The notes under the pieces were generated by a model. The model saw only the letters and a list, made by a program, of their open reading frames with translations, was not told the DNA's origin and made no database searches. DNA of 64,000 bases, taken from contig NZ_BBIW01000001.1 in the NCBI RefSeq assembly GCF_000732325.1, positions 372,001 through 436,000 of the forward strand, read 5' to 3'. A program made the translations under genes and the position numbers. Shown here piece after piece: positions 8,419 to 16,857 of this stretch (within the stretch, counting starts at the first letter, position 1; the number at the start of each line of letters is the position of its first letter). Source of the stretch: Paenibacillus sp. TCA20. Lineage in GTDB: Bacteria > Bacillota > Bacilli > Paenibacillales > Paenibacillaceae.

Positions 8419-10191
8419 ATGAATAGAAAACAAACTGCAAACCCATCCGAACAAGCAGCGCATTCACTACCGGTTCCTGTTCACTTTAATCAGAATTGGC
8501 TATCAGAACTCGATACACGACTTAACAAAGGAGGACCTTGGGGAGATTACCGTCTGTTTGAGCTTGCTGTAAAAGCCGAAGAGGCATCGCTGGTCCCCAG
8601 CTTTGATGATATCCAATGTCTGAAGCATCTGCACGATCTGACCCCTCTGCCCCACCAAATAGATACCGCGCGCAGAGTACTCTTTGAAATGTCGGGAAGA
8701 GCGATTTTGGCAGATGAAGTAGGACTCGGAAAAACGATCGAAGCAGGTCTCATCTTAAAAGAATATATAATTCGGGGACTCGTCTCCAAAGTTCTAATCT
8801 TAGTTCCAGCGTCACTCGTACTGCAATGGGTCAGAGAACTGAATTCCAAGTTCGGTATACCTGCCGTTGCCCAAAAGAAAGCGTACTCGTGGCAAAACGA
8901 CGTTGTCGTTGCGTCGATAGATACGGCCAAGCGAGATCCTCATCAAGAGATTCTGTTAAGCAATGATTACGACATGATTATTATTGATGAAGCACATAAG
9001 CTAAAAAATAAAAAAACGTACAATTATCAGTTCATGCTCAAATTGCGTAAAAAATACTGTCTGCTCCTGACTGCTACCCCGGTACAAAATGACCTAAGTG
9101 AGCTGTTCAATTTGATTACACTGCTGAAGCCGGGTCAGCTCGGAAGACAAGGTGACTTCGCAGCTAACTTTGTAGTGGATAAGCGGCTTGCCAAGAACGA
9201 GGATCAACTAAAGGATGAACTCGCTAAGGTCATGATTCGAAACCGCCGGGGCGAAGGCCCTGTACAGTTTACGAAGCGCAAGGTAACAAATATTAATCTG
9301 ACACTTTCACCCGAGGAGCAGGCACTATATGAAGGTGTAACATCCTTCGTGAAAGACCAGTTCCATTCCGCGGGCGGAAATTTGAGCAGTATGTTCTCTA
9401 TGGTCACCCTCCAAAGAGAGGTTTGCAGCAGCCGGGATGCTGTATTCGTCACCCTTGTCAATCTATCTAAAAAATTGCCTGAGGACTCTCCCTGGAGAGA
9501 TCGAATATGGGATCTGGTAGCCAATATCAAAGCGATCAAGTCTAACACAAAAGCAGAAAAAACGATGGAACTCATCAAAGAAATGAATGAGAAAGTCATT
9601 GTTTTTACTGAGTACCGGGCTACGCAGGAATATCTGCTCAATTACTTCCGTGAGCGCGGACTTACGGCCGTACCTTACCGGGGCGGAATGAATCGCGGCA
9701 AAAAAGACTGGATGATGGATCTGTTCCGCGGACGTGTGCAGGTGATGATTGCGACAGAGGCTGGCGGTGAAGGCATCAATCTGCAGTTCTGTCACAATAT
9801 GATCAACTTCGATTTACCATGGAACCCTATGCGTGTAGAGCAAAGAATCGGCCGGGTACACCGCTTAGGACAGCAGAATGATGTCAAAATTTATAATCTG
9901 GCAACGTTAGGAACCATTGAAGAGCATATTCTGAATCTCCTTCACGAAAAGATCAACATGTTTGAAATGGTCATCGGCGGTCTCGACGTCATTCTCGAAC
10001 GATTTGAGAAACAGGAATCCTTCGAGAAGAGTCTGACCAAGATCATGCTGGAATCCAGCAGTGATGAAGAGATTCATCGTAAAATGCAGTCACTCTCTCA
10101 AAATTTGAATTCGATCAAACAGGAAGTTGAGCACCTGGAGGATGCTGCACCCGTCAAAAAAGCAGTCGGGAAAGGAGGGTTACTCAAGTGA
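8419..10191 (+). CDS. yqhH: SNF2-type helicase YqhH
   Basis: 590 residues, a superfamily 2 SNF2/RapA-like ATPase. Visible motifs are I (DEVGLGKT, 99-106), II (DEAH, 190-193), III (TATP, 218-221) and, in the second RecA lobe, VFTEYRATQ, TEAGGEGINLQFC and QRIGRVHRLGQ. The closest architecture is Bacillus YqhH, paired with YqhG; RapA-like enzymes remodel stalled RNA polymerase, but the role of YqhH is unproven. GGGAGG lies about 13 bases upstream of the ATG, a long spacing. The 3' end overlaps yqhG by 4 bases (GTGA). Confidence 0.88.
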   Translation: MNRKQTANPSEQAAHSLPVPVHFNQNWLSELDTRLNKGGPWGDYRLFELAVKAEEASLVPSFDDIQCLKHLHDLTPLPHQIDTARRVLFEMSGRAILADEVGLGKTIEAGLILKEYIIRGLVSKVLILVPASLVLQWVRELNSKFGIPAVAQKKAYSWQNDVVVASIDTAKRDPHQEILLSNDYDMIIIDEAHKLKNKKTYNYQFMLKLRKKYCLLLTATPVQNDLSELFNLITLLKPGQLGRQGDFAANFVVDKRLAKNEDQLKDELAKVMIRNRRGEGPVQFTKRKVTNINLTLSPEEQALYEGVTSFVKDQFHSAGGNLSSMFSMVTLQREVCSSRDAVFVTLVNLSKKLPEDSPWRDRIWDLVANIKAIKSNTKAEKTMELIKEMNEKVIVFTEYRATQEYLLNYFRERGLTAVPYRGGMNRGKKDWMMDLFRGRVQVMIATEAGGEGINLQFCHNMINFDLPWNPMRVEQRIGRVHRLGQQNDVKIYNLATLGTIEEHILNLLHEKINMFEMVIGGLDVILERFEKQESFEKSLTKIMLESSSDEEIHRKMQSLSQNLNSIKQEVEHLEDAAPVKKAVGKGGLLK

Positions 10192-11150
10192 CCATGTCCA
10201 AAGAGGAGGTTCACTCCTACGTTGTAACTTATCTGGAAGCAATGGAGTGCCAAATCTTAGAGAAGTCCCCTGCTCATGTTACCGTTAAGCTGTCCGTTGA
10301 TGCAGACAAAGCACTGACGAATCGTCCATATTATTGGGGATTTGTCGACCGAACCGGTGCCCCTGCTGAGACCATGTCCTTTACATTTATATTTGATGCG
10401 GAAGCTCACCTTCAGGCAGAGGAATCAGCGAAAATGAAGGAGCAGGCCGAGTCGGCCAAAGCATCTGGGAATGTAGCAAGCGAAGGCAAAGACAGCATCT
10501 TGGGTCGTTATTTTGGTCATGCCCCTTCCCTCCCTCAGATTGGTCCAGGAAGAGTGCTGCGTGAGAATGTCGTCTATGGAAGCTCGAGGCTGAAGCAGAT
10601 TTTTACGGCTTCTCGTGAAGGCGGTGCTTACGTTAACTTGTTTGAGCAATCCTCCAAGCGTCAAATGAGTGCCTCCACTCCCAAATCCTATGAGCCTTGG
10701 CTTGGGGTTTGCTTTAAGATTGAATTTTCCTGTGACATGCGTAAGGAAGAGCTTCATTTTCTTGGTGTATCTCTATTGACTGGAAGAATTGTTGAGAATT
10801 TTGGTCAAGTGCTTAGTAAGAAGGACCTCAGTCCTCGTCTTCCCGAGAATATACATGCGCAGGCATCCAAAATTCCACTGGCAGCAGCAGGTGAAATGCT
10901 GGAGCAGCACATCTATGCGAGATTAAAGCTTGTCGATTACAGCTGGGCAGAAGCTGCGAAGCAAAGACTTGAGGAAGAGCTGGCTGTCGTTGATATGTAT
11001 TATGAGGATCTGCTGAAAGAGGAGCAGGAAGAAGAGAAGAAACAGGCTGTGCAGGATCAGTACAATACCAGACGCAGTGAAATGATATGGCAATATGAAC
11101 CTAAGATTCATGTGAATACGATCAGCTGCGGTATTTTTCATCTAAAGTGA
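10188..11150 (+). CDS. yqhG: YqhG family protein
   Basis: 320 residues of unknown function, partner of YqhH in Bacillales. It opens with a small alpha/beta segment (YVVTYLEAMECQI) and contains NRPYYWGFVDRTGAP (about 40-54), a segment conserved in the family, and ends in a Glu-rich helix (about 245-300). It is soluble. The GTG start overlaps the yqhH stop and has AAAGGAGGG 8-9 bases upstream, implying coupled translation. Stable pairing suggests the two proteins act together. Confidence 0.85.
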   Translation: MTMSKEEVHSYVVTYLEAMECQILEKSPAHVTVKLSVDADKALTNRPYYWGFVDRTGAPAETMSFTFIFDAEAHLQAEESAKMKEQAESAKASGNVASEGKDSILGRYFGHAPSLPQIGPGRVLRENVVYGSSRLKQIFTASREGGAYVNLFEQSSKRQMSASTPKSYEPWLGVCFKIEFSCDMRKEELHFLGVSLLTGRIVENFGQVLSKKDLSPRLPENIHAQASKIPLAAAGEMLEQHIYARLKLVDYSWAEAAKQRLEEELAVVDMYYEDLLKEEQEEEKKQAVQDQYNTRRSEMIWQYEPKIHVNTISCGIFHLK

Positions 11151-11271
11151 ATCAATTTCATAATACCTTTGGCTGCTTCAATCATATAAAATTGATTCAA
11201 GTGATGGATTAATTGAATAAATAGGTTCTTTCGTCAAAAAAAGTGCTTGTCCGCCCAAAATTCATAACACC

Positions 11272-11332
11272 ATACAGCATCCTTTTCATTTCCTTATTAT
11301 TACAATTGGGTTATGAGCAACGGGTGCTGTAT
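11272..11332 (+). terminator. weak long-loop hairpin after yqhG
   Basis: ATACAGCATCC pairs with GGTGCTGTAT over a 40-base loop, followed by ATTTATCTTCT. The loop is long and the T-tract broken, so termination may be inefficient. Confidence 0.4.
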
Positions 11333-11377
11333 TTATCTTCTAACAGTGTCCCGAAGAAATGAGGGTATATAACGTCA

Positions 11378-12280
11378 ATGAAACGTGTTCTGAAACGTAT
11401 AGCTCTGGTCGTATCCAGCTTATTCATCTCATGCTCTCTGCCAAATATTCCGTCCGTCTACGCTTCAGCCCAGCTCACAGCTCAGCAGAATCTCAACATT
11501 CCAGCTGCAGTCGAACAACTTGCACAGGACACCTTGTCCAAGCTCTCAATGGAAGATGAGTTTAGCCCATTTGCTAATGCGGAACTGCTCATCATGCCCT
11601 TGGGTCCAGGAACCCACGGCTATATCGTACATATTCTTCAATCAGCTGAGCCGGTAGGTTATCTTATTATCACGGCCACCGAATCCAGCGGTTATACTGT
11701 TACGGAATATGGTACAGGCAGCACTCCATTGTTTAGCTCTCTCCTCCATCCCGAAAATATCACATCTTCAATAGACATATATGATTCCCGGTTCATGGAG
11801 TACAAAGGTGCGCTCGCCTATTGGCAATTAAGAGATCATGATGGTCATCCTATCTATATTGATGCATCTAATGGAGATCAGCTTCCAGACTTCGTTTCCC
11901 ATGAATCCTCCCCGAGTACTCTCAGCAAGAATCTCAAAGGCATTCAGCTTGAAGATGAGCCTGGCAGGCTGGAGCTTGCTTCCGTTCCCTTCAGCCCGTC
12001 CTCTAATTTGCTGTGGCTGGTATCTGATCCAGTTAAGGTACTGAATGATGCAGGGCTTGTGAAACAGCTTCATCGACATGAGCGGCTTATATTTTCTGCT
12101 CATAAGCATAATGTGTGGTATAGCGGCCCACTCGCGATTACCGGCTATCACTCCTGGAAGAGCAAGCAAGTAGAAGAAGCTGTCATCTTCGCTCGAACGG
12201 GAACTTCCTCAGCGCAAATACGTTATATTCCGATAGATAAGCTGCTCGGGAGTGGTTCATTTTATGTGCCCACACTCTAA
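11378..12280 (+). CDS. secreted protein of unknown function
   Basis: 300 residues. A typical signal peptide is visible: basic start (MKRVLKR), hydrophobic core (about 8-22) and a likely cleavage near VYASA (27-31). The mature part is beta-rich, with GYLIITATESSGYTVTEYG (about 105-123), reminiscent of inhibitory propeptide or PepSY-like domains, but I cannot assign it. There is no protease motif and a Cys only in the signal region. It may share a transcript with yqhG through the weak hairpin. GAGGG lies 13 bases before the ATG. Confidence 0.6.
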   Translation: MKRVLKRIALVVSSLFISCSLPNIPSVYASAQLTAQQNLNIPAAVEQLAQDTLSKLSMEDEFSPFANAELLIMPLGPGTHGYIVHILQSAEPVGYLIITATESSGYTVTEYGTGSTPLFSSLLHPENITSSIDIYDSRFMEYKGALAYWQLRDHDGHPIYIDASNGDQLPDFVSHESSPSTLSKNLKGIQLEDEPGRLELASVPFSPSSNLLWLVSDPVKVLNDAGLVKQLHRHERLIFSAHKHNVWYSGPLAITGYHSWKSKQVEEAVIFARTGTSSAQIRYIPIDKLLGSGSFYVPTL

Positions 12281-12289
12281 TCAATAAAT

Positions 12290-12379
12290 GAAAAACAGCG
12301 CTGATCATTGAACTGCCCACCGTTGTTAGATAGCTTCTAACAATATCGAGGAGCAGTTCAATTCTATGCGCTGTTTTTC
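12290..12379. terminator. three-tier inverted repeat, bidirectional terminator
   Basis: Three nested stems share one axis: GAAAAACAGCG/CGCTGTTTTTC (12290-12300/12369-12379), TTGAACTGC/GCAGTTCAA (12308-12316/12353-12361) and TTGTTAGA/TCTAACAA (12323-12330/12336-12343). It separates the secreted protein gene from convergent yqzE. Confidence 0.8.
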
Positions 12380-12383
12380 ATTA

Positions 12384-12596
12384 TCATTTGGAGTTCATGT
12401 CCATCTTTTTCCGCTTGACCGGTTTTTTAATATCCTTCACCCACATCGATACGCCCATAGGCATCATACCAAACCATTTCATATGCCATGGTTCCTTCAC
12501 TTTATTCCTTTTATATTTCCGCTCTTCCTTTGGCGTTCCTATATATCCTACAACCTGCTCTGTAATATATCTTACAAGTTCATCTCCCTTGGCCAT
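12384..12596 (-). CDS. yqzE: YqzE family protein
   Basis: 70 residues, very basic. The segments YITEQVV, TPKEERK and EPWHMKWFGMMPMGVSMW match the YqzE family (Bacillus YqzE lies beside the comG operon). Function unknown. In Bacillus subtilis yqzE and yqhGH occur in the same chromosomal neighbourhood, so the proximity here looks like conserved synteny. The ATG has GGAG 7 bases upstream. The stop lies against the hairpin. Confidence 0.82.
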   Translation of the reverse strand: MAKGDELVRYITEQVVGYIGTPKEERKYKRNKVKEPWHMKWFGMMPMGVSMWVKDIKKPVKRKKMDMNSK

Positions 12597-12754
12597 TGAC
12601 CTGCTCCACCCTTCCGCATGAATGTATATTTGAAGCTTCTCTCGTTAGTGTGTACGGGAATAAGCCGGATTAAACATATGCAAATCATTCATACCTGAAT
12701 GAAACCCATAAATCTGCACAGTCTATTCATATGCCAGGAAGGGGGGAAAGCCGC

Positions 12755-13462
12755 GTGATTACATTTAGCAAATCGTCCATTCTGCTTGCGATCTTATGTA
12801 TTTTGCTGCTCCAGGAATCATCATTTGCGGCTGCGGAACCGACACATAGCAAGGAGCCCGAAATATCAAATCACTTGTTTCGCCATCCTGTTATTATCAT
12901 CGACGCTGGTCACGGCGGCATTGATGGAGGAACCTCTGCAGATGATCTACTGGAGAAGGATATTAACCTTGCCATTTCACAAAAAATATTCATGATTCTT
13001 AAAAGTAAAGGCTATCCTGTTGTGCTTAATCGTGACGATGATTATGCGCTGAGTGATGATAATCATTGGCTGCGGAGTCATTCCCGCCATATGAGAGATC
13101 TGGCACAGCGCAAGGGCCTCAGTGATCATGTGCCTTCCGATCCGATTGTGAGCATCCATGTCAATTGGAGCAAGAAATCTCGCACCCATGGACCCATTGT
13201 GCTGCATCAGCAGGAAGCAAGAAGCTATATGCTTGCAGATTCTATCCAGCAATCACTGAACGAGATGTATGACACCAATCGGCAAGTTGAATGGGGCAAG
13301 CCCTTTTACCTGCTTAATCATGTGAATAAGCCCTCTGTTATTGTGGAAGCCGGATTCATCAGCAATCCTGAAGACCGCGCTGTCCTAAGCAGCAAAGCGG
13401 GACAAAAGAGAATTGCCCAAGCGATTAGCTCAGGCATCATTTATTACTTGTCGGTAATGTAG
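12755..13462 (+). CDS. N-acetylmuramoyl-L-alanine amidase (Amidase_3, CwlD-like)
   Basis: About 235 residues: signal peptide or anchor (about 5-27), then a zinc amidase domain. Zinc ligands are in DAGHGG (50-55, His53), Glu67 in LLEKDINL and His135 in SIHVN; catalytic Glu208 is in VEAGFISN. The enzyme cuts the bond between MurNAc and the stem peptide outside the membrane. The size and lack of wall-binding repeats recall CwlD, which makes muramic lactam in spore cortex. The GTG at 12755 is chosen because GGGGGG lies 8 bases upstream; the ATG at 12731 has no such site. The last 26 bases overlap the convergent deacetylase. Confidence 0.88.
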   Translation: MITFSKSSILLAILCILLLQESSFAAAEPTHSKEPEISNHLFRHPVIIIDAGHGGIDGGTSADDLLEKDINLAISQKIFMILKSKGYPVVLNRDDDYALSDDNHWLRSHSRHMRDLAQRKGLSDHVPSDPIVSIHVNWSKKSRTHGPIVLHQQEARSYMLADSIQQSLNEMYDTNRQVEWGKPFYLLNHVNKPSVIVEAGFISNPEDRAVLSSKAGQKRIAQAISSGIIYYLSVM

Positions 13463-14306
13463 ATTCTGGAGTCCAATGCCAGACCTGCCTTACCATCTCA
13501 CTAATACTCATCGTTTCAATCTTACCCGACCAGCGATTAATGGAGTCTCGGATCACACCTGCTGTCAAATGACCTTGCGTACCTACGTGACCGATCATTA
13601 CACAGGTGTCCTGAGTCTCCAGCTTTTGTTCGGCGAGCTTCATCTGCCCAGTAATATGAGAAATCGAGTGATGATCATCCAGAAAGATCTGATTCTCTAC
13701 AGGCGGAAGTCCCTTCTGTACAGCGAGCTCTGCCACGACGGACTTATGATCGGTTTTGCTGTCGACGAAGAACAGACCTCTTTCTTTACATACATCAAGC
13801 ACGATGGACATAATACGCCGATCTGTCGTAATTTTCGAGCCCATATGATTGTTCATTCCAATGGCATGGGGCACATTATCGATAGCAGCCTCCACTCTTT
13901 TCCGTACCTCTTCATCAGATAGATCTGAAGTAATCGCCCCTGGTCCAAGCCAGTCCCTTCTGCCCTTATGCGGCTCCATCGGCATATGAACGAGCACATC
14001 AATCCCTTTTTGATGCGCAAGCTCAGCATCTTTTTTCGTCGTAGGCAGAAACGGCATGATAGCAACATTTACCTTCGCCGGTAAATTCATGATTTCTTGT
14101 GTCCCCTTCATCCCGTTACCCAAATCATCAATGATAATCGCAACCCTCTTCAGAGGTTCAGCATGTGCCGCAGATCCGTATCCGTCCGCATTTATACATA
14201 CCATGCTTAAAGTGAGCATCATCACGATCATTCGCAAACTTCCCCATTTAAAGGAAGAGAGCACTTTCTTTTTCAGTTTTCTTCTTCTTTGCTTGCGTAT
14301 CGTCAT
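13437..14306 (-). CDS. divergent polysaccharide deacetylase (YibQ family)
   Basis: 289 residues: a very basic start, a signal/anchor segment (about 20-42), then a NodB-like barrel with the divergent motifs VAIIIDDLG (55-63), LVHMPMEP (105-112), GMNNHMGS (150-157) and LFFVDSKT (168-175). Family members are predicted metal-dependent carbohydrate deacetylases in the envelope; the substrate is unknown. It overlaps the amidase gene tail to tail by 26 bases, an arrangement that ties two peptidoglycan enzymes to opposite strands. Confidence 0.88.
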   Translation of the reverse strand: MTIRKQRRRKLKKKVLSSFKWGSLRMIVMMLTLSMVCINADGYGSAAHAEPLKRVAIIIDDLGNGMKGTQEIMNLPAKVNVAIMPFLPTTKKDAELAHQKGIDVLVHMPMEPHKGRRDWLGPGAITSDLSDEEVRKRVEAAIDNVPHAIGMNNHMGSKITTDRRIMSIVLDVCKERGLFFVDSKTDHKSVVAELAVQKGLPPVENQIFLDDHHSISHITGQMKLAEQKLETQDTCVMIGHVGTQGHLTAGVIRDSINRWSGKIETMSISEMVRQVWHWTPESTLPTSNK

Positions 14307-14477
14307 CGTTATAACAGTCCTTCGCGTAAATTCTTGAAGATATATACATTATTTGAATAAACGAGACGAATTATGTGAGCTTTCCAATAAAAAATACAGT
14401 CAATAAGTTGATAAAACCAAGCTCATTAGCATAAAATAAGAACATAAGTTCGCTTATGCAAACAAGGAGGGACCCTG

Positions 14478-14849
14478 ATGACAGCGAAAATGCTACCGGA
14501 AGAACATACACTGATTAAGAGCTATCTTCAGCTCTTGATGGTCATCAAAATTTTTAAGCGCGATCTTCAAGTGATGAGTAACCATGCCGGGCTTAAGACC
14601 CCTGAGCTGTATATGGAGATGATCCGGGCGGGAATCGCTCGCGTAGCTGTATTGCTTGACGAAGTAGAGGAAGAATTCAGACGAATGGACATCCATTTGA
14701 ACAGAGTAGATATATACGATGGTGCGATTCGGGCATTGGCTTCTATACGGGGACATCGCGTTCACATCTACATCCCAGGAACCATTTATAAAGATGAGCT
14801 GTACAAACGGATGCAAGTTTATTTAGGAGTCATACCCTTAACTTTGTAA
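14478..14849 (+). CDS. hypothetical helical protein
   Basis: 123 residues, predominantly alpha-helical and soluble, with ELYMEMIRAGIARVAVLL and a basic C-terminal half. No catalytic motif or signal peptide is visible and I do not recognise the family with confidence. AAGGAGGG sits 6 bases before the ATG, so it is very likely expressed. It is convergent with the CMD-family gene across a terminator. Confidence 0.7.
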   Translation: MTAKMLPEEHTLIKSYLQLLMVIKIFKRDLQVMSNHAGLKTPELYMEMIRAGIARVAVLLDEVEEEFRRMDIHLNRVDIYDGAIRALASIRGHRVHIYIPGTIYKDELYKRMQVYLGVIPLTL

Positions 14850-14851
14850 AT

Positions 14852-14896
14852 AAAAAACCACCGCAATCCATGCTGGGCATCGATTCGGTGGTGTTT
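14852..14896. terminator. bidirectional terminator
   Basis: ACCACCG (14857-14863) pairs with CGGTGGT (14886-14892), with an A-tract on the left and T-rich sequence on the right, between convergent genes. Confidence 0.75.
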
Positions 14897-14897
14897 G

Positions 14898-15272
14898 TTA
14901 GTTGTTCAATGCAGCTTGGACACGCATAACACCTTGAGACAAGGCATGTCCACCGCCAATTGCAGCAGCTACAGCAACCGTCTCCATAATTTCTTGCTTG
15001 CTGGCCCCTTTGGAAAGCGCTTCTTGCACATGATACAGGGTGCACACTTCGTTATTTGCGAACAAGCCGATTCCGAGAGCTATGAGCTGTTTCGTCTTGA
15101 GATCGAGCTCGCCTTCCTTGAAGCATTCTCCCGTAAACTCATGATAGGACTTCAGAACATCCGGCAGCGTCTCTGACAAGTGCCCGATTTGATCCTTATA
15201 CGCATGAACCTTATTATTGATTAATGTCACATCAGCACATCCTTCGTCGAAAGAGTTATATAGACGTATCAT
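14898..15272 (-). CDS. carboxymuconolactone decarboxylase (CMD/AhpD-like) family protein
   Basis: 124 residues of the all-helical CMD fold: conserved Glu near 53-55, LIALGIGL, and a motif region NEVCTLYH (74-81) followed by a helix rich in Ala. AhpD-type members use C-x-x-C-x-x-x-H for peroxide or disulfide chemistry; here only the second Cys (77) and the His (81) are present and Asn occupies the first Cys position. The ATG at 15272 has GTGGAG about 8 bases upstream. Activity is therefore uncertain; it may be a single-Cys variant. Confidence 0.82.
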   Translation of the reverse strand: MIRLYNSFDEGCADVTLINNKVHAYKDQIGHLSETLPDVLKSYHEFTGECFKEGELDLKTKQLIALGIGLFANNEVCTLYHVQEALSKGASKQEIMETVAVAAAIGGGHALSQGVMRVQAALNN

Positions 15273-15343
15273 TGGTACTTTCTCCACTTGATCTATATCT
15301 ATGCCGCTCTTTGACGAGGTAATTTTTGGACTTAATCTGCAGC

Positions 15344-15562
15344 TTACAGGTCGGTCGGTTTTTGTCTGGGCTCTGAATAGAGCTGAATGCTGTAATTTCG
15401 ATCCAGCTTAACGACTCTGCGGTTGCGCCGGCGGACAAGAATCTGGTCGCTGCTCCAAGCAACAATAATGCCGATGACATCATTGCTCTCCAGATCGTCT
15501 CTCACCACACGAATTCGCTCACCTGATTCACGCAATTGGTTTAATTCCTCATCACTAATCAT
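15344..15562 (-). CDS. small hypothetical protein, probably beta-barrel
   Basis: 72 residues. After an acidic helix (SDEELNQLRESG) it has alternating hydrophobic strands (RIRVVRDDLESNDVIGIIVA, QILVRRRNRRVVKLDRNY) suggestive of an SH3- or Hfq-like small barrel. No family recognised. GGAGGGG stands 6 bases before the ATG. It lies upstream of the CMD gene on the same strand with a 71-base gap. Confidence 0.65.
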   Translation of the reverse strand: MISDEELNQLRESGERIRVVRDDLESNDVIGIIVAWSSDQILVRRRNRRVVKLDRNYSIQLYSEPRQKPTDL

Positions 15563-15601
15563 ATAATCCCCTCCAATGCAACCCTATTATTTGTGCAAAA
15601 A

Positions 15602-15629
15602 AAGACCTAAATGCGCGCATTTAGGTCTT
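15602..15629 (-). terminator. perfect 28-base palindromic terminator
   Basis: AAGACCTAAATGCG followed directly by its reverse complement. A seven-A run to its left becomes the U-tract of the minus-strand gene ending at 15664. Confidence 0.85.
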
Positions 15630-15663
15630 ACGTTGTTATTTACGTGATAAAACCTTATATTGC

Positions 15664-15990
15664 TTAACGTGAAGCGTGCTCTTTACTGTCGTTTTTCTCA
15701 AACCAGAAATCAAGCACCTTCGCCGACATTACCCGTTGCTCAACATACTCTACCTGATGAGGTGTAAACTGCTCTCTCCATGAGAAGGATAATTCTTCAC
15801 ACAGGTTCACTACTGTTAGAAGCTCCGACCATGCGACGTAACGTTTATACCAGAAGAACTGAGGATGTTCAAGCATATAGGGATAAAGGTCATCAAACTC
15901 CGTGTGCTTACAATCAAGGGCCCGTTCAAAATGAACTTTGGATTTGACTAACTTGTCAAGGAAAAACTGTTCGTTTGCTTCTTTCCCCAT
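15664..15990 (-). CDS. hypothetical protein, 108 residues
   Basis: A helical, Trp/Tyr/Phe-rich soluble protein with EHPQFFWYKRYVAWSELL in the centre. No motif, signal peptide or family is recognised. GAGGAGGC precedes the ATG by 7-8 bases and a strong terminator follows the stop, so it appears to be a real single-gene unit. Confidence 0.65.
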   Translation of the reverse strand: MGKEANEQFFLDKLVKSKVHFERALDCKHTEFDDLYPYMLEHPQFFWYKRYVAWSELLTVVNLCEELSFSWREQFTPHQVEYVEQRVMSAKVLDFWFEKNDSKEHASR

Positions 15991-16102
15991 TGTTGTTGCC
16001 TCCTCTCCCTAATCTTATTTCATTATAAGCCATTATCCTGCCCCGTGCAAAGATAATGAGCAAAATTAGGCCATTTTAATACAGAATTACCCATCTATGG
16101 AC

Positions 16103-16672
16103 TTAAGCAAACCTTACGACTCCGTCTTTGAGTGATTCGATTCTCACAAGTGATTCAACCCGAATCCCTTGTTCACGAATGGCACTCGCTCCGGACTGGA
16201 AGCATTTCTCGACAACAACACCAAATCCCGCGAGCGATGCACCGGAACGCTCAACGATCTTAATAATCCCCTTTGCCGCATCCCCGTTTGCAATAATATC
16301 ATCTATAAATAATATTCGATCCTTCGGATCTATAAATTCCCGCGATACCATAATATCGGTCACAATGCCTTTCGTAAAAGACGGCACCCGTTCACAATAG
16401 GCGTCAGGATCGGCCAGCAGCGTCTTCTTTCTTCGTGCAAACACAAGGGGTACTCCCATATGAAACGCAGCTGCGAACGCCACCGGAATTCCCGAGGATT
16501 CGACAGTGACAATTCGAGTAATGCCCTCCGCTTCAAAGCGCCGAGCGAACTCTCTTCCCATCTCCATCGTCAATTCAGGATCAATCTGATGATTAAGTAT
16601 GGCATCCAGCTTCAGCACCTGATCTGATATGACTACACCCTGCTCTACAATTTTTTGTTTTAATATTTCCAT
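16103..16672 (-). CDS. xpt: xanthine phosphoribosyltransferase
   Basis: 189 residues. Converts xanthine and PRPP to XMP in purine salvage. The PRPP-binding loop ILFIDDIIANGDAAKG (about 120-135) and the PRTase core VTVESSGIPVA and FARRKKT are typical of type I Xpt. The ATG at 16672 is chosen for GGGAGG 8 bases upstream. Unlike Bacillus subtilis, no pbuX follows and I see no purine-riboswitch core in the 185 bases upstream, so its regulation differs. Confidence 0.92.
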   Translation of the reverse strand: MEILKQKIVEQGVVISDQVLKLDAILNHQIDPELTMEMGREFARRFEAEGITRIVTVESSGIPVAFAAAFHMGVPLVFARRKKTLLADPDAYCERVPSFTKGIVTDIMVSREFIDPKDRILFIDDIIANGDAAKGIIKIVERSGASLAGFGVVVEKCFQSGASAIREQGIRVESLVRIESLKDGVVRFA

Positions 16673-16857
16673 GCATATGACCTCCCAGCCTATCCTATGA
16701 CGTAAAAGTATCACACCTCAGCAGCTTCTTTCAAGAAGTTTATCTTCATCTAAGAGCCAGGTCATGTCCAGGTGGACAAGTGCATACCTTGTAAGAGGGC
16801 TTATTTACACCTGTGAAGGTGCTGCTCTGGCATATGTAGATAACAAGGAGGAGAAGC

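Noticed and set aside
12290-12379. MITE or insertion element remnant
   Set aside because: No target-site duplication or transposase end was seen; position between convergent stops fits a terminator.
12366-12621. Plus-strand frames opposite yqzE
   Set aside because: YqzE on the minus strand has family resemblance and a binding site; the opposite frames have neither.
16673-16857. Purine riboswitch upstream of xpt
   Set aside because: Searched by eye for the conserved aptamer core on the minus strand and did not find it.
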